A DNA stretch of 64,000 nucleotides from Sorghum bicolor (lineage: Eukaryota > Streptophyta > Magnoliopsida > Poales > Poaceae): the NCBI RefSeq assembly GCF_000003195.3, contig NC_012873.2, forward strand, positions 16,977,202-17,041,201. The letters are read 5' to 3'. Below the pieces are notes generated by a model. That model had not been told where the DNA came from and searched no databases. It saw only the letters and a program-made list of their open reading frames with translations. The first letter of the stretch is position 1, and each line of letters starts with the position of its first letter. The position numbers and the translations under genes were made by a program. Below are positions 43,875-53,647 of the stretch, piece after piece.

Positions 43875-46449
43875 TATCGTACCGATCATAACCGTTGCAT
43901 TCAGGGCAGTCTCTGACAGTAGGAAGCTTGATATTTTCCTCCCAACAATGGATGAAGAATGGACAATTCCAATGATCCCTGTGCCGATTCCACTCCTGTC
44001 GGCGTCTTTCTTCTTCCCGTTGATAATCTTCCTGCTGGCGCCGATACCGATCTTCTCGTTGTTGCCATTTTTCTCGAGGCCTTCTATGAGTTATGACGAT
44101 ACCAGATCGAGGAAGCCTTCCTGAGCTAGTTCCTTCCTGGACCAAGCCCTTACTTCTTGCATCGGCAGTAGTAACTTGATGCTGAGGATCTACCGATGCA
44201 CTCTTCTTAGCTGTCTCCGACGTTAAGACCTTAGCCTTCCCCTTAGCATCCAACATGTTCGTCGGGAAAGGATGTTGGTCTATCTTCATCGGCTTCTGGG
44301 CTTTGGAACTGTCAAACTTGATTCTCCCTGACTCTATAGCCGATTGCAGCTGTTGTCTGAATACTTTGCACTCGTTGGTGTCATGTGAAGTTGCATTATG
44401 CCACTTGCAATATCTCATCCTCTTCAACTCTTCTGCCGATGGGATCACATGGTTAGGTGACAGTTTGATTTGACCTTCCTGAAGTAGAAAGTCAAATATC
44501 CTATCGGCCTTGGCGGTGTCAAAGGCAAACTTCTCTGGTTCCTTCTGCCCAAAAGGACAAGACATCGGCTTCTTGTTTTTTACCCACTCTGCCAAACCGA
44601 TTACTGGTTCCTCATCGGAATCTGAGCTTGTTGCTTCATCAACAAATGACACTTTCTTATTCCATGCCCTCTTAGGCTCGAAAGGCTTGATGTCTTGATC
44701 AGATATCCTCTGCACCAAATGACTTAAACTTTCGAACTCCTGAGAGGCATACTTATCCCTGATATGTGGCAACAAACCTTGGAAAGCCAAATCGGCTAGC
44801 TGCCGATCATCCAGAACCAGGCTATAGCATTTATTCTTGACCTCTCGTATCCTCTGCACAAATCCCTCGACCGACTCATCATTACGTTGCCTCAACTTGA
44901 CCAAGTCGGTGATCTTCTTCTCATGAACCCCCGAGAAGAAGTATTTGTGGAATTGCTTCTCTAGATCGGCCCAAGTAATTACTGAGTTGGGAGGTAATGA
45001 TATGAACCAAGTAAAGGCCGATCCAGACAATGATGATGAAAATAGACGAACCCTCAATTCGTCCCTGTTACCAGCCTCTCCACATTGAATAATGAACCTG
45101 TTGACATGCTCCATGGTTGACGTGTCGTCCTGTCCGGAAAACTTTGTAAAATCTGGTACCTTGTACCGATGTGGAAGCGGGATCAAATCATACGCTGGAG
45201 GATACGGTGTCCGATAAGAATAAGTGTTGACTTTGGGTTTTATCCCAAATTGTTCCCTCATTACTTCAGCAATCTTATCGGCCCAATACGCATCGGCATC
45301 TTGCCGATGAGGCGGCTGCGGATCTGGCACTTGGTGGCGAACCTCCATGTGTCTGTTCGGGACGTGATCTGCATGGAACATTGTATTGGTCACCTGTCTT
45401 TCAATCTGCGGACCACCAAACTGCTGTCCACCGATTGGCTGTCCTCCGAGTTGCTGTCCAAAATTCATTGGCTGGTTGGGAATCCCCTGACCTTGGAACC
45501 CGGGATAGACCTGCCCTTGCTGGAACCCTGTAGTCTGATAACCCTGCTGGGGTGATTGTGGAAAGGCTTGCTGTCCAAGCCATCCATTATTAGCGTTCAT
45601 CGGCATAGGTGCTGCTGATGATTGGTAATTGGGTACCGTCGTTGAATTGACATACCCCGACTGGGCCATAGGCCTCTGTTGCATCAGCATTGACTCTGCC
45701 GATGCGTTGGGCATCTAGAACATTGAATCTTGAGGATTCCCAGTGTGGGGCCTTGCAGTAGTAGTTGTGGTATACCGAGGACTCTGGTTCACCGGCGCAT
45801 TGGGAGGTGCGGATGTCATAGGAGTTTTGCCCCTCATGTCAGTTATTTGTGATGTTCCCGGCGTCAACTCTGGAGGCATACCATAACCCCACCAGTTGGG
45901 AGGAAGAGTCAACCCTGACATTGCCGATGCCAACATATCTGTTGTCAGTTTATGCTGCCCAACTGACATTTGTGGGTTGGTTGCCATCGGCATAGATAGT
46001 GCACCGGTAGTCCCCAATGTACTTGGAGGGACGGCAGACTGTGCACTTGCATTCGTCAAGGCAGCCGATGGAGCCGTGACCTCTGGTGCCGTTGGCTGAT
46101 GATGGGAGGGCCCCACATAATCCGGCGGGATTTGTCCTTCCTTGAAAGTTCTTGCCACGGCGTTGAAAACTGTATTAGACAGTACACCAGCTTGGTTAAT
46201 CAACGCTCGATTGATGGCATTGTCAACCATATCTTGAAGCTTGCCAGGATTGGCGTCAAAGGTGACCTGCCGTGGTGCCGGCAGTGCATCTTTCTGGACC
46301 ACTTCGCCGCTCCTGTTTATGCTGAAAGACCTCAGGCATTGCTGCTTGAACTCTTCCATGGCTTGGGCAATAGCTTGCTTCTGCTCATCCTTGAGGTTGG
46401 CCTCCGTCACGGGGATGACGTTCTCTTGATCGAGGTCAGAGATCGACAT
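43870..46449 (-). pseudogene. Element A gag, N-terminal and core parts
   Basis: I choose ATG 46449 as start because it matches the ATG of A'' gag (59155) and follows the primer site closely. The N-terminal 244 codons (acidic start, then a conserved helix region with NAINRALINQAGVLS) end at TAG 45715-45717, where A'' has CAG. The frame continues from 45714 through a long Gln/Gly/Pro-rich linker to the gag core (SGSAFTWFISLPPNSV, FFSGVHEKKITDLVKLRQ, RIREVKNKCYSLVLDDRQLADLA). After that comes the cysteine set CKWHNATSHDTNEC and a second set CPFFIHC...CPEC. Element C cuts it at 43870. Gag resumes at 14426. Confidence 0.9.
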
Positions 46450-46470
46450 GTTGATCTTGATCTTGAATCG

Positions 46471-46488
46471 GTCCCACTGGGCGTGCCA
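46471..46488 (-). other. Element A primer-binding site
   Basis: TGGCACGCCCAGTGGGAC on the minus strand begins seven bases from the 5' LTR end. A'' has TGGCATGCCTAGTGGGAC at 59119-59136 with the same spacing. The TGG start fits a tRNA CCA end; I cannot name the tRNA with confidence. Confidence 0.7.
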
Positions 46489-46495
46489 AAAGATG

Positions 46496-47183
46496 TGTTG
46501 ATGCAAAACTGGTCTGCAAACACAAAGGGCTAATACCCAATTCAAACGTTAAGGCGTGCCAGCCGATTTGACCTTACTATCGGCAAAGGTGATAACTCGA
46601 ATACTTTAGTCCTGACAACAGCGATGCGCCCGGATGTCACGGCTAAGAGGTACTCACGCGGAACTCGAGAACACGCCGAGCTTAAGTCGACGAATTCCTA
46701 AGAACTCGTAATAAAAGGAAAAAGTATGACGAAGTCGTCGAAAAAGTAGATGCTGGAATATGAGTAAAAATGTGTGTTTGATTGATTTCTTGATTCATTA
46801 TTACAAGGTCCTAGGGTTTATATTTATACCCTGCTCAAAGAGCTACAACCAGACACGATTAGAATTCGAATTCCAAATTACACGGAATCCGTATACAAAA
46901 CGATGCAAATAATTAAGGAAATAACAAAACTATCCTTTGTGACAAACCGAAACTCCTCCACATGACAACTGGCAGCTTCCGGACTCCTCCTTTGCATCAT
47001 CGGCAATCCCTTTGCCATAGTCATCGGCAGACCTTTTTATCCAGCTATCGGCACCATATTACTGCCTGTGGACTTAGTCACATTCAACCTCTCCCTCATC
47101 GGCAACCATCCTCATTGGCAACCCGCATCGTACTGCCACCCTATCCTGCCATCCTAGACACGTGCCCAAAAACAGTGTCAACA
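46496..47183 (-). repeat. Element A 5' LTR (right LTR)
   Basis: 688 bp, same length as 5385-6072, with about five differences seen by eye (about 0.7%). At the usual grass LTR rate of 1.3e-8 per site per year this would be roughly 0.3 million years; treat as approximate. Confidence 0.97.
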
Positions 47184-47188
47184 GTACG
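47184..47188. repeat. Target-site duplication of element A, right copy (GTACG)
   Basis: Matches 5380-5384 and lies directly after the LTR end CAACA. Confidence 0.97.
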
Positions 47189-47651
47189 TTTGGGCGTTTG
47201 GGCATATCGTCCTGGCGAGCGACGTCGCGGTGTTGTCCAACCCGAATGGCAATGCCCTTCTTGGGGTGAACAACCCATGTGGAAGCAACCTAGCGGTGGG
47301 GGCGAGCGCTCGGGGCGCGTCACCTCTTGTCGTTGTATGGTGTTGGGCTGGTATGCCCACGGTTCCGGTACGCGGCACGGCCGGCTCCTGCGCCACCTCC
47401 TGCCTAGCACGAACTGCCGGTCGTGACGAGGCAGAGGGGTGACGATGGTGTTGCCCACGCCTCTTCTTAGGCGGGGAGGCGTGATGTCGAGGGCGTCTTG
47501 GAGCCCTCGTTCGCATTGGTGCAACGCGAGCTCCTCCCGGTCCTTTGATCGAGAGCAAGATCATGTCGTAGCCGGAGCCCGTCGACATGAACTCAAGGCT
47601 CCCAAACCAAATCACCATGGAGCGCGGAATCGGCGAGGCGAGAGTGGCCAT
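47184..47651 (-). pseudogene. Element B gag start region (right of element A)
   Basis: From ATG 47651, about 40 bp after the primer site, the minus strand is open to the A insertion and in phase with 5384-4729 beyond it. The product is Arg/Pro-rich (RTRAPRRPRHHASPPKKRRG) with no domain I recognise. An upstream ATG at 47684 is in frame but lies against the primer site, so I prefer 47651. Confidence 0.65.
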
Positions 47652-47690
47652 CTGGAAAGGAGTGGGAAATCGATGAAAAAACACACAGGA

Positions 47691-47708
47691 CCCCTACCTG
47701 GCGCGCCA
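47691..47708 (-). other. Element B primer-binding site
   Basis: TGGCGCGCCAGGTAGGGG on the minus strand begins two bases from the LTR end. The first ten bases are themselves a palindrome. The tRNA is not assigned. Confidence 0.7.
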
Positions 47709-47710
47709 AC

Positions 47711-48754
47711 TGTCGGTGTTTTCCCCACGGGGGGTCACACCAATGAGTAAATTTGTATGCGTGCTCCCTTTCCCAGATGGTGATGCAAGAAGACACAAAG
47801 ATTTATCCTGGTTCGGGCAAGAGAAGGCCCTACGTCCAGCGGGGGAGGGAAGTTTGTATTATCTTGCACCTAAGTGCTTGTACAGGAGCGAATACAAGTG
47901 TGTATGAACCGGGATGGAGTATGGAGACTTCTCTACGTGTGTGCGTTGTGATACGTGATGTATGTCTATTCCCGGGTCTCCCCTTTTATAGCTCCAAGGA
48001 GAGACCTAGGGTACATGTATAGGTGTCAGAGTAGGGGTCGATAGAGGTATGGCGTGCTGACCTACTCGAGGCCTCCGTACCGACGTGGTCTCGAGCCGTC
48101 CCGTCTTGGTAGCTTGATGATGATTACGCGTGCCCCCGCATCCTGCTCTGCGCGCCGTCTCGGGCTGGTTCACCGGTCGCACGCCTATACGGTATAGCGG
48201 CAGATCCGGCGGAGTGGATGCGGTGTTGTCAGTCGACGCCCAACTCTTCCCCAGGAAGGAATCATGTCTGGTCGAGGGTCAGACGCCGTGCAGTGCCTTG
48301 ATGTCCAAAGCGTTGACCTTGGGTGTCTCGAGGGGGTCCCGATTAGACGCTCCATCCCAGCTTCCCGCGTCCTGACACGCTCTGGGTCATCTGGTGGGGA
48401 AGGCTGCAGAAAGAATGACGGGACGGGTGCCTGTTCCCTATCACGCTACCCGTGACCAGCGTGTTAGGTGGGAAAGCGACAGGCGCATTAAATGCCCTGG
48501 TTCTCGTGCGCGCGTCAGGCGGAAGACGGTGTCCTTGCGCTCGACGCCTCCGATTCGCTCGAGCCTATTTCCGTATTTGACGGTAGTTAGCGCTCGACCC
48601 CAGAGTGGTTCGCTCGACGTCTTTTCCGTCTTCGAGGCTGCGGCCGTCGATGACCGCATGGCTTATTAGAACGTCGAGTTGAGGGCCTCGATTTGTGCAC
48701 GGGTAATCTCGTTATGTGCATCAGTTAGGGTACCCCTTACTGATAACCTCAACA
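47711..48754 (-). repeat. Element B 5' LTR
   Basis: On the plus strand it runs TGTCGGTG...CTCAACA, i.e. TGTTGAGG...CACCGACA on the element strand, 1044 bp. It is bounded on one side by the primer site and on the other by foreign sequence (the PMD exon of element A'). TATAAAAGG on the minus strand (47985-47993) is a good TATA box. At least a dozen TCGA tetramers are present. The partner LTR is outside the window, so the duplication cannot be checked; the five flanking bases here are AGATG. Confidence 0.88.
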
Positions 48755-49947
48755 AGATGGAAGACCAAAGGAAATCTGGTGTCTGGATCTTCATAAGGCA
48801 TCCATGCTCGTTGTTCTCTGGTCAGGCCCTCATACAGAGTTTGAAAGAATCGGCTAAACTGGTCTTCGTTACCACCTGTGCCGGGCAAAACTATAACAGC
48901 TTCGCCAAAGTTCAGAGGGGAACAAGTTGCCGATTCCTCTTCATCCAGTTCATAGTCCTCTGCTATATCCCTGGGGAAGCGTTATGCAAAGAGATCAAAC
49001 TCAAGGCGCTTGTGCATGTGGAGACTTAGCCACATATTGATGAACCACCAGGGACCCCCTAAGTTGCCGATGGGTTGACCAAGCAGTAATTTCTGGGCTA
49101 CCTGATGGAGGAGGTGATAAGCAGAGCCGAGCAGGTATCGGCCAAGGGGAAATCGGCCACCATTAGCTAATCTTTCTGTTGCCGATAGATAGACAGAAGT
49201 TGGTCCTGCCGATCGACCACAGAATAGAAACTTATCTAGCCACATATTCAGGAAAGTGGTCTGCTCCTTTATATTGACAGGTCCTGTTCTTCGGTACTTC
49301 TGAATATACGCTGACCAACCGTCGATAGAACGAGTTTCCACGTTAGCGCTTGGTTTGGTGTCAAACAGGTGGGTGCTATCGGCAGAGGATATATCTAAGC
49401 CAGTGAACATAAGCACATCGGCAAGAGTGGGAGAAGCAGGGCCATGGCCGAAAATAAAAGCATTAAGTGTGTCTGACTAGAAATATGATGCAACAATCAA
49501 CAGTGACTCATTCCTATCCATATCGGCAAGAGACATCCTAATACATTGGTCCAGTTTTCGCTCGCCCCATTGAACTTCATTTGAATGACTGACTCTCAAG
49601 AACCAATCCTTCCATCCCTTAGTAGGACTGGGCCAGGAACGGAAAGCATCTTTCCATAGATCTAGAGAAAAGTTTTCGGCTCTCAAAGGAATTCTGTTTG
49701 TCTCTGCGTTTATCAGATCGGTGGGATCTGGATTCCCTAGTGGGTCGAGAGATTGGAGGTGTGGTTGATCGGTAGGGATGACAATCTTATTGGACAAATC
49801 CTAAAAGTTTTTTTAGGATAAAAAGAAGAACAACAGAAAAAGGAGAGGAATGTTCAATAAGATGAATTACGGATAAACAAGGGCATGGTAAAAGTAAAGG
49901 ATGCGGGGTGGTGAACTGACCTCAGGAACAGCGAAGTTGATGGCCAT
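48755..49947 (-). pseudogene. Antisense PMD gene fragment of element A' (exons 1 and 2)
   Basis: Exon 1 (49947-49921, 27 nt), a GT...AG intron (49920-49801) and exon 2 (from 49800) have the same borders and phases as the gene of element A. The exon 2 product shares FLNMWLDKFLFCGRSAGPTS and LGGPWWFINMWLSLHMHKR with it. Stops at 49477-49479 (TAG for TGG) and 48982-48984 (TAA for CAA) break it, and the B LTR removes the rest at 48754. Conservation of the first intron in two copies supports the exon model. Confidence 0.88.
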
Positions 49948-50502
49948 CTCCTCGCAAAGAAGACGATCGAAAATTTTGGGTTTGGCGGAGAAAGGCTTTC
50001 GTTGGAGATCTTGGAAGCCTTGGGTGGCGCCACCGCTGGGAAAGTAAGTTTTGGGCTGTAGAATGACAAGGTGGAGGAGTACCCGAGAAGGAAGTATTTA
50101 TAGGACAAAACGGGCAGGGGCAAAACTGACTTATCTCTTTGCCGCATCTGTGAAATCCGAGGGTGCTCAAGTGGATATGGTAACTGTTCGCACGATAATC
50201 AAGGGATTGCGCAGGTGATTTGACAGCAAGCGGTCATGATTTTGGAGATATTCCACTGTGCAAGATCTCCTGGTTGGTCCATCGGCAGTTCCTTCTATCG
50301 GTTATATTGCCGATGGGCGAATAAAGTGTGGGTGTCCAGTTTGGGAGGTTGAGAAATTCATGGAATCCGCAGAAGAATGGGCCAGGGTTGTTCGACTTTA
50401 ACGGTCGGTTGCTAAATTGGGAGAGTTAATTACGGAAAGACGTCATTAATGCAGAGAATTTCGGAGCATTAAGGATTTTATACTCCGAAACTGGGGGGCA
50501 TG
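49948..50502 (-). promoter_or_regulatory. Promoter region of the A' PMD gene (TATA 50095-50102) and polypurine tract (50491-50502)
   Basis: TATAAATA on the minus strand at 50095-50102 is placed as in element A relative to the ATG. The plus strand CTGGGGGGCATG at 50491-50502 directly precedes the LTR as a polypurine tract. No ORF of note. Confidence 0.72.
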
Positions 50503-51194
50503 TGTTGACACCGTTTTTGGACACGTACATGGGGACCAGTGGAGTATAGATCGGCAGGTGGGGCAACGGTAACTAGACTGCAGGAGAGTTGCCGATGAGG
50601 AGAATTGCCGATGAAGAGGCAGATGAATGTGACTAAGTCCAGAAGTGGTGAAGCGTTCATGCCGATGGCTATGATGAGAAATCTGCCGATGACTCGAAAG
50701 GAGAACGTGAAGGTTGCCGATTGATCTATGGTGGTATCCCGGTTTATCACGGGAAGATAATTTTATGTTTTCCATAGATATTTAAATTCGTTTTTTATAC
50801 GGATTCCGTTTAATTTGGGATTCGAGTCCTAGTCGTGTCTGATTGTAGCTCTTTGAGCAGGGTATAAATGTAGACCCTAGGGCCTTGTAATGAGACATCT
50901 ATCAATCAATCAAATACAAGTCTTTACTCACATTCCAGCATCTACTTTTTCGACGACTTCGACATAGTTTTCTTTTTACTAAGAGTTCTTAGGAATTCGT
51001 CGACTTAAGCTCGGCGTGTTCTTAAGTTCCGTGTGAGCACCTCTTGGCCGTGACATCCGGGCGCATCGCTGTTGTCAGGACCAAAGTACTCGAGTTATCA
51101 CCTTTGCCGATAGTAAGGTCAAATCGGCTGGCACGCCTTAACGTTTGAATCGGGTATTAGCCCTTTGTGTTTGTAGATCAGTTTTGCACCAACA
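50503..51194 (+). repeat. Element A' 3' LTR
   Basis: 692 bp, TGTTGACACCG...GCACCAACA, homologous to the A LTRs on the other strand but clearly diverged. The next five bases, CTTAT (51195-51199), would be one copy of its target-site duplication; the other copy is outside the window. Confidence 0.94.
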
Positions 51195-51690
51195 CTTATG
51201 TTTTTTAATTTATGTCTCTCTCCCTCTTTATAAATTTCTCAATTTATTTATCCACATGTATGTATGTTCAGTGAGTGAGAGAGAAGAATAGCTAGCTTCT
51301 TGTCTTTATTTGTTGATATGGTTAGATGAGGTTGCTTAATATGGTTGGATAATGTCTCTCCTCTCTCCATTTTCATGATTGCTTCTCAATTTTAGAGAGA
51401 GAAATGTAAGATTGAATCATTGGTGTGTTCTTGTATATTTATGTAGAGAGAGAAATGTAGATTGGGTTTTTTAATTATGTGGTACTTTGGTTTTTTACTT
51501 CAATATCTCTCCTTATTTCTCAATTATTTTTTTCACATCAATCTATTTCTAATGAATTTTGTGTTTCTATAATTATGCTATGTACTTAGATTTTTTTAAT
51601 TATGTAACTTAGGTTTTTTCCTTTAATCTCAAGCTAAGCCATAAACCCTAGCTAATAAACCCTAGATAAATCCTTTGTAAACCCTTAGAT
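51195..51690. other. AT-rich non-coding part of the CACTA remnant
   Basis: About 500 bp with no ORF. Repeated phrases such as GAGAGAGAAATGTA (near 51398 and 51449) and TCTCTCC/TTTCTCAATT may be degenerate subterminal or promoter repeats of the transposon. TAAACCCTAG/ATAAACCCTA occurs near 51640-51660. Confidence 0.5.
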
Positions 51691-51715
51691 CATGAATGGT
51701 GTTTTACAGGTAGTG

Positions 51716-53647
51716 ATGGAGAGGTCATTTTGGATGTATAATTTATCAAGACTAGATACATCATACATAACTGAGGTCCAGAGGTTTGTTGATGCTGCTC
51801 AAAACCATGCTTCAAGAACAAGAAAGACGCACATACATTGTCCATGCATGGACTGTAGAAATCTTGTTGTACTGATGACATTCAACAAATCCTTACTCAT
51901 CTGGTCCGTCGAGGATTTATGAAGGATTACTTGATTTGGACAAAGCATGGAGAGGGTAGCTCTGCACCTTATACAACTGGAATTGTTGACGGATTTGACT
52001 TCGTACACAAGACACAACAACTTGATACTGATGGTCTAGCCACTGAACATGTTATGCCAAATGTTCCTGATCATGGTTTTGCTGGAGAAAATGAAGATGG
52101 CACCAAAACTAACATGGCTGCGGAAAATGCAGAATTTTTAGAGGCAATGTTGCATCGTCATGCGAAAGATCCATCAATGTTCTTCATGAAAGGTATGGAG
52201 ACCGTAATGAAGGCAGCAGAAGAGCCTTTGTATGACGAGTCCAAGGGTTGCACCAAGGAGTTCACGACGCTGCGGTGTGTGCTAAAGTTGTTGGTGGGCA
52301 AAGCTAGATATGGTCTTTCTCATGCTGGCTTTGATGCGTTCTTGAGCATTATCACAGACATGCTTCCTAAGGATAACAAAGTGTCTGCTAACATGTATTA
52401 TGCAAAGAAGCTAATCAGCCCACTCACAATGGGTGTTGAAAAGATCCACGCTTGTAGAAATCACTATATCCTATATCGAGGCGATGATTATAAGGACTTG
52501 GACAGCTGTCCCAAGTGTGGTGCAAGTAGGTACAAGACAAATAAAGACTACATAGAGGAAGAGTGTGTTGCCTCTGTGCCTAAGGGAAAAATGAAAGAAG
52601 GCCCAACAAAAGACCCAGAAGAGTAGTTCAAAACCCACCGCCAAAGAAAAGGAAGAAGTAGACTATTATGCGCAGAAAAAAGATTCCTGCTTTGGTGATG
52701 TGGTACCTTCCTATGGTCGATTGATTGAGGTGTTTGTTTGCTAACCCAGAGGATGCCCAACTTATGAGCTGGCATGCTTCTGATGAGCACAAAGACGATG
52801 GGAAGCTTTGGCACCCAGCCAATGGCCAGCAGTGGAAAGATTTCAATGAAAACCACAAGGACTTAGCTAATGAACCAAGGAATGTCAGGTTTGCACTGAG
52901 TACTAACGGAATGAATCTATTTGTTGAGAGGAGCAGCAAGCACAGCACATGGCCAGTGATCCTCACCATCTACAACCTCCCTCCATGGTTGATGCAGAAG
53001 CAAAATTACCTTTTACTAACCATCCTTATCTCTGGACTTACACAGCCCGGAGTTGATATGGATGTTTTCTTAGAGCCCTTAATGCAGGACATGAAGATAC
53101 TGTGGGAAACAGGTGTTCAAATGTTGGACGAGTACCACAAAGAATCATTCACACTGAGAGCAATTATCTTTGTTACGATCAATGACTAACCAGCTCTCTT
53201 TACATTATCAGGGCAGTTCAAGGGAAAGCTAGGTTGTGTGGTATGTATAGATGACACCGTTTACGTGTCCCTAACTGCATCTAAGAAGATAGTGTACATG
53301 AGGCACAAATGCTTCTTATCAAAAGGACACAGGTACCGGCAGAAAAAGACGGATAAGTACTTTGACAATAATAGTGAACTACAAACTACTGCTCCATCAG
53401 GTAACAGTAAAGGCAAAAGAGTTTTCAGCATAGTCAGCAAACTCAAATTTATTTTCGGGAAGAAAACAAAAGATGGAAAACCAAGAAAGAATGTTAAACC
53501 TGCTCCAGGGGCTACATTCAAGAAGAATTCAATTTTCTTTGAGTATTTGGAATACTGGCCAGAGTTAGACGTACGCCACACAATCAATTGTATGCACGTT
53601 CAGAAGAACGTGTTTGAAAGCATAATTGGCACCTTGTTGGACATGAA
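51716..53647 (+). pseudogene. CACTA transposase (TNP2-like), N-terminal and catalytic parts
   Basis: ATG 51716 opens a Transpos_assoc-type domain (MERSFWMYN, then HIHCPCMDCRN with paired cysteines). The frame shifts near 51870. From 51919 to 52626 comes the linker region with FDAFLSIITDMLPKDNK and the zinc-like CPKCGASRYK, ending at TAG. From about 52725 the Transposase_21 (PF02992) core follows: LANEPRNVRFALSTNGMN, TIYNLPPWLMQKQNYLLLTI, FLEPLMQDMKILWETG, and LSKGHRYRQKK near 53310. A stop near 53187 separates two further pieces. It ends at E in the motif HVQKNVFESIIGTLLDM. Transposase would cut CACTA ends; this copy cannot. Confidence 0.88.
53643..53647. repeat. Target-site duplication of solo LTR E, left copy (ATGAA)
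   Basis: ATGAA before the LTR and again at 58119-58123; the transposase frame reads sensibly through one copy. Confidence 0.92.

Larger units (their letters stand above)
5385..47183 (-). mobile_element. Element A: Tat-lineage retrotransposon with an antisense PMD gene, split by element C
   Basis: Two 688-bp LTRs (5385-6072 and 46496-47183) differ at about five sites by eye and are flanked by GTACG. Without nested C the element is about 12.35 kb. On its own (minus) strand the order is LTR, primer-binding site, gag, protease, RT, RNase H, archaeal-type RNase H, integrase. Then comes a gene on the opposite strand (6712-9999), a short polypurine run, and the LTR. The RNase H duplication and the antisense gene after pol place it in the Tat lineage. 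Gag-pol has several stops and frameshifts despite the near-identical LTRs, so this copy was probably mobilised in trans. ATCGGC/GCCGAT is hugely over-represented. Confidence 0.95.
48755..51194 (+). mobile_element. Element A': 3' end of a second A-family retrotransposon, cut by element B
   Basis: Mirror image of the left end of element A: antisense PMD gene fragment, conserved TATA box, polypurine tract and 3' LTR (50503-51194), here with the element on the plus strand. Everything upstream, including pol, lies left of element B outside the window. It is more decayed than A, and its PMD fragment has two stop codons. Confidence 0.93.
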
